From: an uncultured Duodenibacillus sp.
Lineage (GTDB): Bacteria > Pseudomonadota > Gammaproteobacteria > Burkholderiales > Burkholderiaceae_F
Direction: 5' to 3'
DNA: 64,000 bases
Assembly: GCA_944390715.1 (NCBI GenBank)
Contig: CALXQS010000001.1
Coordinates: forward strand, 62,001 to 126,000
The notes beneath the pieces were generated by a model. The model saw only the letters and a program-made list of their open reading frames with translations, searched no databases and was not told the DNA's origin. Both the position numbers and the translations under genes were made by a program. This document shows positions 33,252 to 41,835 of this stretch, piece after piece. Position 1 is the first letter of the stretch; each line of letters opens with the position of its first letter.

Positions 33252-35264
33252 CTACACGTCCGTTGGATCGACCTCAATGGCCCAGCCCACCGAAGAATAC
33301 CCATCAAAGCCTGCTCGCAGCACCTCATCGAGAGCCTTAAGAAACTTTTGCCGCTGAGGGCGGCGCAGCGATTCGATCAAAAGCTGTCCGCGTTCGGCGT
33401 CTTTAAGCCGCATCAGCGTCATCGGCACGGGATCATAAACAACAACGCCTTCAATATTGAGAGCGAGCGCCGCCTGCTTGGCTCGACGCAGAAAACCCAA
33501 TGTTCGCTCCAGCGACGAGGATTGCGCGGTTAAAAGCGCCTGGTAGCTGTAGGGCGGGGCAAAAGCCTCCTTGCGGTCCCGCAGCAGCCGCGCCGCAAAT
33601 CCCTCATAGTTCTGTGCCTGCATGTCGGCATAAATGGGATGTGACGGAAAACGCGTCTGTATCATCACGCGTCCTGCCACCTTGTCGCGCCCGGCACGCC
33701 CCGACACCTGCAGAAGCGTTGCAAAAAGGTGTTCCTCGGCACGCACGCTCGGACTGAGAAGCTGCGCGTCGGCATTGAGCACCACCACCAGGCCGACGCG
33801 CTTGAAGTCATGCCCCTTGGCAATCATCTGCGTTCCGACAATGATGTCAACATCGCCGGCATGCACGCTCTCAAAAGCTGTCTCTGCAGCATTCTTTGTA
33901 CGCACGCTGTCGCGGTCAATGCGCAGCACTCGTGCCTGCGGCCACAGCGCTTCGATTCCCTCTTCAATGCGCTGCGTGCCTGTACCAACTGCCACAATCT
34001 CCGGATTGCCGCAGCTCGGACAACGTTCGGGCACGGGATACACGCTCCCGCAATGGTGACAGACAAGAGTTTGATCAACCTTATGAAAAACCGTAAATCC
34101 GGAGCAATGCCGGCAGCGGCTTACCCAGCCGCAGCTCGTGCAGGTAATGACGGGAGCATAGCCTCTGCGGTTGATGAACACCAGCACTTGTTCTGATCGC
34201 CCGAGCGCCTCATCAATTGCCTGCTTGATTTCAGGCGCAAACACGCGCGGCTTTCGATGGCTGACATCGACAAGCTCCATTGCCGGAAGCGCTGCCGAGC
34301 TCACCGCCCGATGCGTGAGGCGCAGCAGCTTGTAGGCCCCGGACTGTGCCTTGGCCCACGTCTCGAGCGACGGTGTTGCTGAGCCCAACACGCAGGGCAC
34401 AGCATTGTCAAGCGCGCGCTTGACGGCAAGATCCCGAGCCGAAAACCGCAATCCTTCGCCAGCCTTGTAGCTGAGATCATGCTCCTCATCGACAATGACA
34501 AGCTTCAGGTTCTTGAAACTCGTCATCACCGACATGCGCGTACCGACAAGAACTCGTGCCCGGCCCTCGTGTACGGCAAGCCAACTTTTGGCCCGCTCAT
34601 TGGGCGTGAGTCCCGAGTGCATCGTCACGACAAGTTCATCAACAAACCTGCCTCTGACCCGTGCCTCAAGCTGAGGCGTGAGATTGATTTCAGGCACCAG
34701 CAGCAGCACCTGCCCCTGAGGAAATTTTTTGAGCGTCTGTTCGATGATGTGCAAATACACTTCTGTTTTGCCCGATCCCGTGACGCCAAACAGCAAAAAA
34801 CATGCATAGCCCTCAGTGGAAATGACAGCGTCGACTGCTGCCTGCTGCTCTTCATTTAGGCGGACGCGTTCCACAGGGTTGCCCGGCTTGGCATGCTGCG
34901 TGCGCAGCCTTTCAAGACTTTTTTCGTAAAGCTTTTTGGGTGTGGAACGAAAAAAAAGCGGCAGCGCCGGAACAGCCGCTTCCCCCCAGGGCTTGACGTA
35001 GTAGTCGGCTGCAAAGCGGGTAAACGACAGCCATTCGCTGCTCAATGGATCGACATCGTGAAAAACCTTGACTGCCTGACGCAGCTTGTTCTCGGGCACC
35101 GCCGTTTCATCCTTGACCCGAACAATGATTCCAACGTCTTTTCTTCTGGCTCCCAGAGGCACTACGACGCGCTCGCCGACGCTTGCCGACTCCGCCTCCG
35201 GCAAGGCATAGTCCAAAGGAGGCAGCGGCACATCCAGCAAAACTTCAATGTAGCGACAATTCAT
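33252..35264 (-). CDS. priA: Primosomal protein N' (replication restart helicase)
   Basis: A 670-residue superfamily 2 helicase that reloads the replisome at collapsed forks. The N-terminal 3'-DNA-binding domain begins MNCRYIEVLLDVPLPPLDYALPE. Walker A is LLFGVTGSGKTEVYL, Walker B LVIVDEEHDLSYK, and the two zinc sites are the cysteine clusters CTSCGWVSRCRHCSG and CHHCGSVYPVPERCPSCG. Helicase motifs V-VI appear as VGTQMIAKGHDF and QVSGRAGRD. Slightly shorter than the E. coli enzyme (732) but complete. In related genomes priA neighbours hemE; here about 5.5 kb separates them. Confidence 0.97.
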   Translation of the reverse strand: MNCRYIEVLLDVPLPPLDYALPEAESASVGERVVVPLGARRKDVGIIVRVKDETAVPENKLRQAVKVFHDVDPLSSEWLSFTRFAADYYVKPWGEAAVPALPLFFRSTPKKLYEKSLERLRTQHAKPGNPVERVRLNEEQQAAVDAVISTEGYACFLLFGVTGSGKTEVYLHIIEQTLKKFPQGQVLLLVPEINLTPQLEARVRGRFVDELVVTMHSGLTPNERAKSWLAVHEGRARVLVGTRMSVMTSFKNLKLVIVDEEHDLSYKAGEGLRFSARDLAVKRALDNAVPCVLGSATPSLETWAKAQSGAYKLLRLTHRAVSSAALPAMELVDVSHRKPRVFAPEIKQAIDEALGRSEQVLVFINRRGYAPVITCTSCGWVSRCRHCSGFTVFHKVDQTLVCHHCGSVYPVPERCPSCGNPEIVAVGTGTQRIEEGIEALWPQARVLRIDRDSVRTKNAAETAFESVHAGDVDIIVGTQMIAKGHDFKRVGLVVVLNADAQLLSPSVRAEEHLFATLLQVSGRAGRDKVAGRVMIQTRFPSHPIYADMQAQNYEGFAARLLRDRKEAFAPPYSYQALLTAQSSSLERTLGFLRRAKQAALALNIEGVVVYDPVPMTLMRLKDAERGQLLIESLRRPQRQKFLKALDEVLRAGFDGYSSVGWAIEVDPTDV

Positions 35265-35417
35265 GGAAATCTCACCGACTCACGGCGATATCGAAAAAAT
35301 CTCAGCACCGAGAGCTTACCAAAACGCGCAGTCAAGCTCAGAGTCTGCTTGCGCCTGTCTCCAAATCAAAGCCAAAACTGTTATCTCAGTGAACCGCAAA
35401 AAAGTTCTTCACAATGT

Positions 35418-35426
35418 TGTGAATAA
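35418..35426 (-). promoter_or_regulatory. DnaA-box-like site TTATTCACA
   Basis: The minus strand reads TTATTCACA, matching the DnaA consensus TTATNCACA exactly. It is 154 bases upstream of priA, within TGTTGTGAATAACTTTGGGG. Confidence 0.6.
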
Positions 35427-35606
35427 CTTTGGGGAAAACTTCCTCGTGCCTTGTTCTACGCCCCTTTGCGAGCAATGCCGCTTTTATTTGCAGAATTTCG
35501 AAGCTAAAGAATAATTTCTTTATAAATCAATGTGTTACAAGCTCGTTTGCTGAACTTTTTCCTCCATCTCTCTATCCGCACAATGCGAATGTTGGCTGTG
35601 ACGGCT

Positions 35607-35615
35607 TGTGGATAA
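35607..35615 (-). promoter_or_regulatory. DnaA-box TTATCCACA
   Basis: The minus strand reads TTATCCACA, the strongest E. coli DnaA box. The surrounding TTGTGGATAACTTTGATG resembles the site at 35418-35426, which suggests a repeated element rather than chance. Confidence 0.65.
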
Positions 35616-36031
35616 CTTTGATGACAACTTTTATCGCCTGTCCCTTCTAATCCGGCGGCTCCAACCTCTGCTGTCTGCAGCGCATCGACCAACCAGTTTC
35701 AGAGGTTGTGCTCAAATAGAGCTGAGAGCCTATTGCACGCGTCGCACAATCAAAGAAACATTCTCCTTGCTCAGATCCTCGATCCAGTTTTCGTCCTCAC
35801 CCGTGGTCATATCCGTCAGTCAGCATTTTGAAGCAGTCTCCCCAGTTGATTTTTCTTCATGGGCATCAGCCGTCACGACCCAATACACATGACGCTTTGC
35901 TTCTGTCCGCTGCGATGCGCTCGATCCGCGGCCTGAGCAAAGCATTGAGCTTGCAGGACAAATCGATGAACTGCCCCGACAAACCTAGCATTCAGTGGCG
36001 CAAAACAGATGTCGCCGTTAGACTTTGACGG

Positions 36032-37876
36032 ATGAGAAACTCGACTGCTTTTTTCTCGATCCCCGCACGAAAATTCTTTGCCGTGAGTTTGTGCACGTGG
36101 CTGCTGTTCTTCTCGGCATCCTGCGTACAGGCTCAGGCCCCTTTGCGCGTGGGCATCAGCGAATTTGCCGATTTCAGCATCAATGAACCTATTATTGGGG
36201 CTACCATCCAGGCACTTGAAAAAGAACTGGGGGCAGAAAACGTTTCTTCGGCTGTCTACAGCGTGGAAATGCTGCAGACCCTTGCCAAGGAAGGAGAACT
36301 TGATCTCATCTTGTCCTCAGCCGGCACGTACCGGCGTCTTGCCATTGAAGGCGCCGGCGTACGTGACATTGCCACCGTGGCATCTGAACGAGCTCCCAAT
36401 CCCAACTATGCCGACGGATCAATTTTTTTTACTCTCGCATCTCGTCAGGACATCCTCACGGTCGAAGACTTGCAGGGCAAACGCATTTCGGCAAATCACA
36501 CCTACGCCTTTTCCGGGTGGCAGACAGCCGTTCGTGAATTGATGCTGCGCGGCATTGACGACTATGAATCGTTTTTCGGTTCGGTTCTTTTTCAAGGTCA
36601 CGACATGACCAAGGTTGTGCACGCGGTGCGTGCCGGCATCGCCGATGCGGGCATTGTGCGTGCATGCTTTCTCGAAGACATGGGCATGGATCTGTCGGAA
36701 TTTCGAATTTTGGGAGCCAAAACCAGCGACGGCAAGATCGCCTGCGAGCACTCAACAGATCTTTACCCAAACTGGACGCTTTCGACTCTGCCGTCTACGC
36801 CGCCCGAGATCAGTCGCCGCATTGCTTCGGCCGTGTTCTCCATGCCCGCACTTGAGCATGACCTGCGCTGGGGCATTGCAACCGATTTCCGAGCAATCGA
36901 TGAGCTTTTTTTAAATCTCAAAATCGGACCGTATGAATACCTGCGGGAATTCAGCCTCAGACGTTTTATTGATCAATATTCCGGCGTCTTGCTTGTGTTT
37001 GCCACGCTTGTCGTGATGCTGATTTTCCATGCAGTCCGCACTCAAATTCTGGTGCGGCGCCGCACGCAGCAGCTTGTTGAGGCCAACGCACGCGAACGTG
37101 CACTTGAAGCAGAAGCCGTACAGGCATCAGAAAGACTTGCCGTTGTGGAACGCGCAGGCATCATCGGTCAAATGTCCTCGATCATTGCTCATGAACTGCG
37201 TCAGCCACTGGCCAGCGTGCAGCTCATGGTTTTCGGGCTGCTCAGACGATTTGAAAACGGCATCGACAATAAAGACGTCACCATCAAAACACTGGAAAAA
37301 ATCGCGCATCAAAATGAACGAGCCTCGGAAATCGTCAATCAGGTGCGATCCTACGCCAAAGGCAATCGCGCACGCAGCGCTCAAGACATCTGCCCGGTCG
37401 TATTGGCAGCCGTAGCAGAGGTCAAAAAAACGATGCGCGGCTCGCGCGCACAGATTGACTGCAAAATTGATTACGCCGGCCCCATAGTGTTGGAAGTCAA
37501 TGCCCTTGAAATCGAACTGATTGTCATCAACTTGGTGCGCAACGCAATATCCGCCAATAAGGACCGGGAGAACACGCGCATACTTGTCGAGGTAAGCGAA
37601 GACGAACTTGGCCCGTTCATCCGAATCTCTGACAACGGAGCCCTTATCTCGGATGAAGACTGGCAGCAGATTTTGAGCAGCACCCGCTACAGCGCACATA
37701 GACAAGGCCTGGGGCTTGGTCTTTTGATCGTACGCTCCATCACTGAGGACATGGGCGGACGTGTTGTCTTCTCCCGCCCAAACAGCGGAGGGCTCTGCGT
37801 GCTGGTGCGTCTGATTGCACCGGAAAACAACAGCGAGATTTCTGAGGGCACATTCTCCACCTCCAGCCCCCGTTAA
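36032..37876 (+). CDS. Sensor histidine kinase with periplasmic PhnD-like domain (TtrS-like)
   Basis: A 614-residue membrane kinase. Residues 1-34 form a signal/anchor ending AQA; residues about 37-300 are a phosphonate-binding-type (PhnD/SBP) periplasmic domain, with LRVGISEF at its start, LQGKRISANHTYAFSGWQ and a Cys-containing C-terminal lobe. A helix at about 314-336 is followed by a coiled coil and a HisKA domain with H387 in SSIIAHELRQPLASVQ. The ATPase domain shows NLVRNAISAN, a poor G1 box (ISDNGALIS) and GLGLGLLIV. This architecture is that of TtrS, the tetrathionate sensor, and similar sensors of alternative electron acceptors. Its partner regulator follows after 27 bases. Confidence 0.88.
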   Translation: MRNSTAFFSIPARKFFAVSLCTWLLFFSASCVQAQAPLRVGISEFADFSINEPIIGATIQALEKELGAENVSSAVYSVEMLQTLAKEGELDLILSSAGTYRRLAIEGAGVRDIATVASERAPNPNYADGSIFFTLASRQDILTVEDLQGKRISANHTYAFSGWQTAVRELMLRGIDDYESFFGSVLFQGHDMTKVVHAVRAGIADAGIVRACFLEDMGMDLSEFRILGAKTSDGKIACEHSTDLYPNWTLSTLPSTPPEISRRIASAVFSMPALEHDLRWGIATDFRAIDELFLNLKIGPYEYLREFSLRRFIDQYSGVLLVFATLVVMLIFHAVRTQILVRRRTQQLVEANARERALEAEAVQASERLAVVERAGIIGQMSSIIAHELRQPLASVQLMVFGLLRRFENGIDNKDVTIKTLEKIAHQNERASEIVNQVRSYAKGNRARSAQDICPVVLAAVAEVKKTMRGSRAQIDCKIDYAGPIVLEVNALEIELIVINLVRNAISANKDRENTRILVEVSEDELGPFIRISDNGALISDEDWQQILSSTRYSAHRQGLGLGLLIVRSITEDMGGRVVFSRPNSGGLCVLVRLIAPENNSEISEGTFSTSSPR

Positions 37877-37903
37877 AACGTCTTCCTTTAGGAAAATGCA
37901 CCC

Positions 37904-38527
37904 ATGACTCTGCAAACCGTTGTACGCATTGTTGACGATGATCCTGCCGTACGGGAAGGTCTTGCCTTTGTGCTCGAAAGCGAAGGCTGGCTTGTTGCCT
38001 GCTATGACAGTGCTGAAGCTTTTTTGCGCGATGACCGACCCTCTGCTCCGGGTTGCTTGATTCTTGACATAAACATGCCGTCCATGACCGGGATTGAGCT
38101 GCAGCACGTCATGCGCGACCGCGGCTACAACCTACCGATCATTTTCCTCACTGGGCACGGAGACATTGATATGGCGGTCTCCGCAATCAAATACGGAGCT
38201 GTTGAATTTCTGCAAAAAACTGGCGACAACACGCGTTTGATCAACGCTGTCCGCAAAGCCGTAGCATATTCACGCGCAGGCTTTGCAGAGCTCGAAGTTG
38301 AGCCCTTTGAAGCCATCAACCGCTGCACCTCTCTGACCGAACGCGAGCGCCGCATCGCAGACATGATCGCCTCGGGGCTCCTAAATCGGCAAATTGCCGA
38401 ACGACTGGGCATTTCGGTACGCACAGTGGAAACGCACCGAGGCTCTATCTTTCGCAAATTAGGCATTAAAACCCCTGCAGAACTCTCGCGCATGTTGTCA
38501 ATGGCCGATGAAAAAGAGCAGAACTGA
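37904..38527 (+). CDS. FixJ/TtrR-type response regulator with LuxR HTH
   Basis: A 207-residue regulator. Receiver residues are the acidic triplet D11-D12-D13, phospho-acceptor D55 in LILDINMPS, a T/G switch in FLTGHG and the lysine in FLQKTGD. The LuxR helix-turn-helix is near residues 145-205, with SLTERERRIADMIASGLLNRQIAERLGISVRTVETHRG interrupted only by normal variation. FixJ/TtrR regulators usually activate a divergent or adjacent respiratory operon. A terminator follows directly, so the reductase gene beyond it has its own promoter and is the likely target. Confidence 0.9.
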   Translation: MTLQTVVRIVDDDPAVREGLAFVLESEGWLVACYDSAEAFLRDDRPSAPGCLILDINMPSMTGIELQHVMRDRGYNLPIIFLTGHGDIDMAVSAIKYGAVEFLQKTGDNTRLINAVRKAVAYSRAGFAELEVEPFEAINRCTSLTERERRIADMIASGLLNRQIAERLGISVRTVETHRGSIFRKLGIKTPAELSRMLSMADEKEQN

Positions 38528-38554
38528 AAAACTATTCGACTAAATCATCTTCGC

Positions 38555-38589
38555 AACGCCGTGCACGTTCCATCGTGCCGGCGTTTTTT
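38555..38589 (+). terminator. Terminator of the sensor/regulator pair
   Basis: Arms AACGCCG (38555-38561) plus GCACG (38563-38567) pair with CGTGC (38574-38578) plus CGGCGTT (38579-38585), with one bulged base and a six-base loop, ending in TTTTTT. It begins 27 bases after the regulator stop. Confidence 0.88.
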
Positions 38590-38626
38590 CGTTGGAAATT
38601 CTGCGGCCTTTTGAGTCCGCGCAAAT

Positions 38627-38636
38627 TACGTACGTA
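38627..38636. promoter_or_regulatory. Palindrome TACGTACGTA, candidate response regulator site
   Basis: A perfect ten-base palindrome 127 bases upstream of the reductase start and 38 bases after the terminator. FixJ-type regulators commonly bind short palindromic TAC/GTA sites. Assignment rests on symmetry and position only. Confidence 0.4.
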
Positions 38637-38762
38637 GTGCTCTGGACGAAGATGCGTCAGGACAACGAAAAAAGGGTTGCGGCTTTCCTAGAAGAACCGC
38701 ACTTGGCGAATTTTTTTGCCACTGCAAGCCTTTTTGCTTTCAATACTAGAGGAGTACTGAAG

Positions 38763-40352
38763 ATGACCAACATCTCCAAGCGTAATTTCCTGAAAGGCGC
38801 AGCCGTCGCCGCCACGCTGCCTGTCGTCGGCGCAGCCCACGCCAAAAAAGCTGATCTGCCTGCCAAGTGGGACATCGAAACTGATGTTGCCATTCTCGGC
38901 TATGGTGGTGCCGGTGCATCTGCGGCCATTACGGCTCACGATGCCGGCGCCAAAGTCATGATTTTTGAAAAGCTCGCAGAGGGCGGCGGCAACACTGCCG
39001 TGAGTTCCGGCGGCATGATGATCCCCAACAACGAGGAACGTGCCTACACCTATCTGGAAAAGACCTACTCCTTTGCCAACAGCGAAATCGACCGCAATCA
39101 ACTGCGCACCTTCGTCAAGGAAGCCATGAAGTCCAAGGAATTCCTCCTGTCTCTGGCTCCCGATCAGAAGATCTACATTTACGGTTATGCCGGCTTTGCC
39201 AGCATCCCCGAATCCGATGCCATCGAAAAGTGGCGCTTCCGCACCCCGAAGGGACTCAAGCTGCGCGGCGGCGACATGCTCTTTAAGAACTATCGCTACG
39301 CGGTTGAAACCACGCGCAAGATTCCCGTGGTCTACAACGCTCGCGCCCTCGAACTCATCCGCGAAAACGATGAAGTTCTCGGCGTCTGGGTTGAAATCGA
39401 CGGCAAGAAGCAGGCCGTCAAGGCTCGCCGCGGCGTCGTGCTGTGCACCGGCGGCTTTGAGTGGGACGACGAACTGCTGCAGAATCACACCATGGGACAA
39501 ATGTTCCACCGCCTCGGCTGCCCGGGCAACACCGGCGACGGCATCCGCATTGCTCAGGCTGCGGGCGCTGGTCTCTGGCACATGAATGCTCTGTCCTGCC
39601 CGCTCGGCATGCAGGTTCCTGGTCTCAAAACTGCTCTGCAGATCAACATGCTTTCGGCCAGCTACTTCTACGTCGATCAGGACGGCAAGCGCTTCTGCAA
39701 TGAAAAGATGGACAACCACACCTGCATCTACGCAGTGAACTATCTGGACGCCATCAAGCACCGGTATCCGCGCATCCCCTGCTATGTCGTCTTCGACGAA
39801 AAGGCTCGCAAGCGCGGCCCGATCGTCGGCGGTGCTACCTCGGGCTGGGCCATCAACCGTGAAAACTACAAGTGGAGCCGCGACAACAGCGCCGAAATCG
39901 AAAAGGGCGTCATCGTCTCTGCTCCCACGATCAAGGCTCTGGCCGAGAAGATCGGCGTGCCGGCTGAAAATCTTGAAAAGACCTTCCGTACCTGGAACGA
40001 GAACATCAAGGCCGGTGCCGACAAGGAATTCGGCCGCCCGCTCAAGAAGAAGGGCAAGATTGCCTTCGAAGGCCGCGAAGCTCCGATCATCTCCGAACCC
40101 TTCGATGAAAAGGGCCCGTACTACGCAGCCAAGCTCTACCCGACGCTGCTCAATACGCAGGGCGGCCCGCGCCGCAACGAAAAGGGACAGGTGCTCACCG
40201 CTCTCAAAAAGCCCATCCCGCGCCTTTACAGCGCCGGCGAACTCGGCTCGATGTGGGGTCACATCTATCAGGGTGCGACGAACAACTCGGAAGCTTGCGT
40301 TTTCGGTCGCATCGCCGGCCGCTGCGTTGCTGCTGAAAAGCCCTGGTGCTAA
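38763..40352 (+). CDS. Tat-exported FAD-dependent reductase (fumarate reductase/urocanate reductase-like flavoprotein)
   Basis: A 529-residue flavoprotein of the FrdA/fumarate-reductase family. ATG 38763 has GGAG eight bases upstream and gives the Tat signal SKRNFLKGAAVAA (a KR version of the twin-arginine motif) with cleavage after AHA (residue 27); a longer frame to 38592 spans the terminator region and is rejected. The FAD site GYGGAGASAA is at residues 46-55, followed by EKLAEGGGNTAVSSGG. The C-terminal GELGSMWGHIYQGATNNSEACVFGRIAG is typical of Fcc3/urocanate reductase flavin domains. There is no FMN-binding or haem domain and no adjacent cytochrome gene, so its electron donor is unknown. 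It probably reduces an unsaturated organic acid or similar acceptor in the periplasm. Confidence 0.88.
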   Translation: MTNISKRNFLKGAAVAATLPVVGAAHAKKADLPAKWDIETDVAILGYGGAGASAAITAHDAGAKVMIFEKLAEGGGNTAVSSGGMMIPNNEERAYTYLEKTYSFANSEIDRNQLRTFVKEAMKSKEFLLSLAPDQKIYIYGYAGFASIPESDAIEKWRFRTPKGLKLRGGDMLFKNYRYAVETTRKIPVVYNARALELIRENDEVLGVWVEIDGKKQAVKARRGVVLCTGGFEWDDELLQNHTMGQMFHRLGCPGNTGDGIRIAQAAGAGLWHMNALSCPLGMQVPGLKTALQINMLSASYFYVDQDGKRFCNEKMDNHTCIYAVNYLDAIKHRYPRIPCYVVFDEKARKRGPIVGGATSGWAINRENYKWSRDNSAEIEKGVIVSAPTIKALAEKIGVPAENLEKTFRTWNENIKAGADKEFGRPLKKKGKIAFEGREAPIISEPFDEKGPYYAAKLYPTLLNTQGGPRRNEKGQVLTALKKPIPRLYSAGELGSMWGHIYQGATNNSEACVFGRIAGRCVAAEKPWC

Positions 40353-40463
40353 TCAGCATTGAATCCGCCGCCACGCGCCATCGGGGCGGCGGACAACAAG
40401 GCGAATCCGTTTCAGAACCTTAACTCGTCTCCTCTGGCGCGTGTTCTTTGAACACGCTTTTGC

Positions 40464-40512
40464 ACAGGCAGCCCGCATTCAGACAAAAGAGTGCGGGCTG
40501 CCTGTCTTTTTG
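40464..40512 (+). terminator. Strong terminator of the flavin reductase gene
   Basis: Perfect 14-base arms ACAGGCAGCCCGCA (40464-40477) and TGCGGGCTGCCTGT (40492-40505), then CTTTTTG. It lies 111 bases after the stop codon. Confidence 0.93.
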
Positions 40513-40695
40513 ACAAGAGGCTCTGCATCAAGCCTGCGGCAAGTCCAGGCAGGCCGCAGCCGCAACAACCGGCAGGCCTCGTTCGTCAACGATCAAATTG
40601 CCGATGCACAAAAAAAGACATCCAGACAAGAAAAGCCGGCTACGCTTTTTTTCAGGCTGGTGCGGACAAAGGAGAAAAAGATCTGCACGCAGCCG

Positions 40696-40738
40696 TGTTG
40701 ATAATTTTGTTGAAAAGTTGGCGACTGTCTGTTGATAA
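40696..40738 (-). promoter_or_regulatory. Pair of DnaA-box-like sites (TTATCAACA)
   Basis: The minus strand reads TTATCAACA at 40696-40704 and again at 40730-40738, each one base from the DnaA consensus TTATCCACA. They lie 20-60 bases beyond the hemE stop. The sites mirror the ones at 35418 and 35607 on the priA side of the cassette. Confidence 0.45.
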
Positions 40739-40758
40739 GTTATAAAAACCCAGGGAAA

Positions 40759-41835
40759 TCAGTCGTCTAAGCGATGTTTTGCTCGAGAGTAGCTGTGCAC
40801 TTCGTCGACCAATATTGCAACTGCTTCAGGATCGGTATATTGGCTGATGCCGTGGCCAAGATTAAAAACATGGCCGCCTGCCTTCACCATTCCAAAAGAG
40901 TCAATCACGCGGCGGGCCTCGCGTCGAATTGCTTCTTCACCGGCAAAAAGCACCATGGGATCCAGGTTGCCCTGCAGGCTCACCGAATCCTTGGTTCTTT
41001 CTCGGGCTCTGCCAAGATTGACGGTCCAGTCCAAACCCACGCAGTCGCAGCCGCATTGAGCCATCGCCTCAAGCCACATGCCTCCGCCTTTGGTAAAGCA
41101 AATGACCGGCACCTTCTGGCCATCATTTTCACGAATCAATCCGTCGATGATCTGACGCATATACTTCAGGGAGAATTCCTCAAAACATCCGTCAGCAAGG
41201 GCCCCTCCCCAAGTATCAAAAATCTGCACAGCCTGTGCGCCGGCCTTGATCTGTGCATTGAGATACTCCGTCACGGCGCGCGCGTTGACGTCCAGAATGC
41301 GCGCAAGCAGATCCGGCCGTGCGTACATCATTTTCTTAATGGTGGAAAAGTCTTTTGAGCTTCCGCCTTCGACCATATAGCAGGCAAGCGTAAAAGGAGA
41401 GCCGGAAAAGCCGATCAGCGGAACTCTGTTGTTGAGCTCTCGGCGGATTGTGCGCACGGCATCAGTGACGTATCTCAACTTTTCTTCAGGGTCTGGCACA
41501 TAGAGTGCATCGACAGCTTCTTCGCTTTGCACGGGATGGGCAAACTGCGGTCCTACACCCGGCTTGAAGCTCAGCCCGAGTCCCATGGCGTCCGGCACGG
41601 TCAAAATGTCGGAAAACAAAATGGCTGCATCAAGTCCAAAGCGATTCACCGGCTGCAGCGTAACCTCACAGGCGGCCTCCGGATCCTGCGCCAGCGCCAT
41701 GAAGCTGCCGAGCCTCGTGCGCGTTGCATTGTATTCGGGCAGATAGCGGCCAGCCTGACGCATCAGCCACATCGGGGTATAGTCGGTATGTTCGCGCTTG
41801 AGCGCACGCAGAAAAGTATCGTTGGTCGGCTTCAT
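40759..41835 (-). CDS. hemE: Uroporphyrinogen decarboxylase
   Basis: A 358-residue enzyme that removes four carboxyl groups from uroporphyrinogen III to give coproporphyrinogen III in haem synthesis. Family signatures: [31 protein letters not shown], then [30 protein letters not shown] and [14 protein letters not shown] near the end. The start at 41835 matches other HemE; it lies head to head with the yggU start, with the two ATG codons overlapping on the same CATG. A longer frame to 41886 gives an implausible hydrophobic tail. No obvious Shine-Dalgarno sequence precedes it. Confidence 0.97.
   Translation of the reverse strand: MKPTNDTFLRALKREHTDYTPMWLMRQAGRYLPEYNATRTRLGSFMALAQDPEAACEVTLQPVNRFGLDAAILFSDILTVPDAMGLGLSFKPGVGPQFAHPVQSEEAVDALYVPDPEEKLRYVTDAVRTIRRELNNRVPLIGFSGSPFTLACYMVEGGSSKDFSTIKKMMYARPDLLARILDVNARAVTEYLNAQIKAGAQAVQIFDTWGGALADGCFEEFSLKYMRQIIDGLIRENDGQKVPVICFTKGGGMWLEAMAQCGCDCVGLDWTVNLGRARERTKDSVSLQGNLDPMVLFAGEEAIRREARRVIDSFGMVKAGGHVFNLGHGISQYTDPEAVAILVDEVHSYSRAKHRLDD

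Larger units (their letters stand above)
35265..36031. other. Gene-free 767-bp region upstream of the sensor kinase
   Basis: No convincing gene on either strand. The left part holds two DnaA-box-like sequences (listed separately). On the minus strand at 35730-35810 a 26-codon frame, MTTGEDENWIEDLSKENVSL..., looks protein-like but lacks a ribosome binding site and may be a remnant or chance. On the plus strand, 35918-36028 reads MRSIRGLSKALSLQDKSMNC...; it also lacks support. The region may be the decayed end of an insertion between priA and hemE. Confidence 0.4.
40353..40758. other. Gene-free 406-bp region between the reductase and hemE
   Basis: Holds the reductase terminator on the left and two TTATCAACA sequences on the right, close to hemE. 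A weak hairpin AAAAGC/GCTTTT at 40631-40649 might end hemE transcription. No coding frame is supported. Confidence 0.5.
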
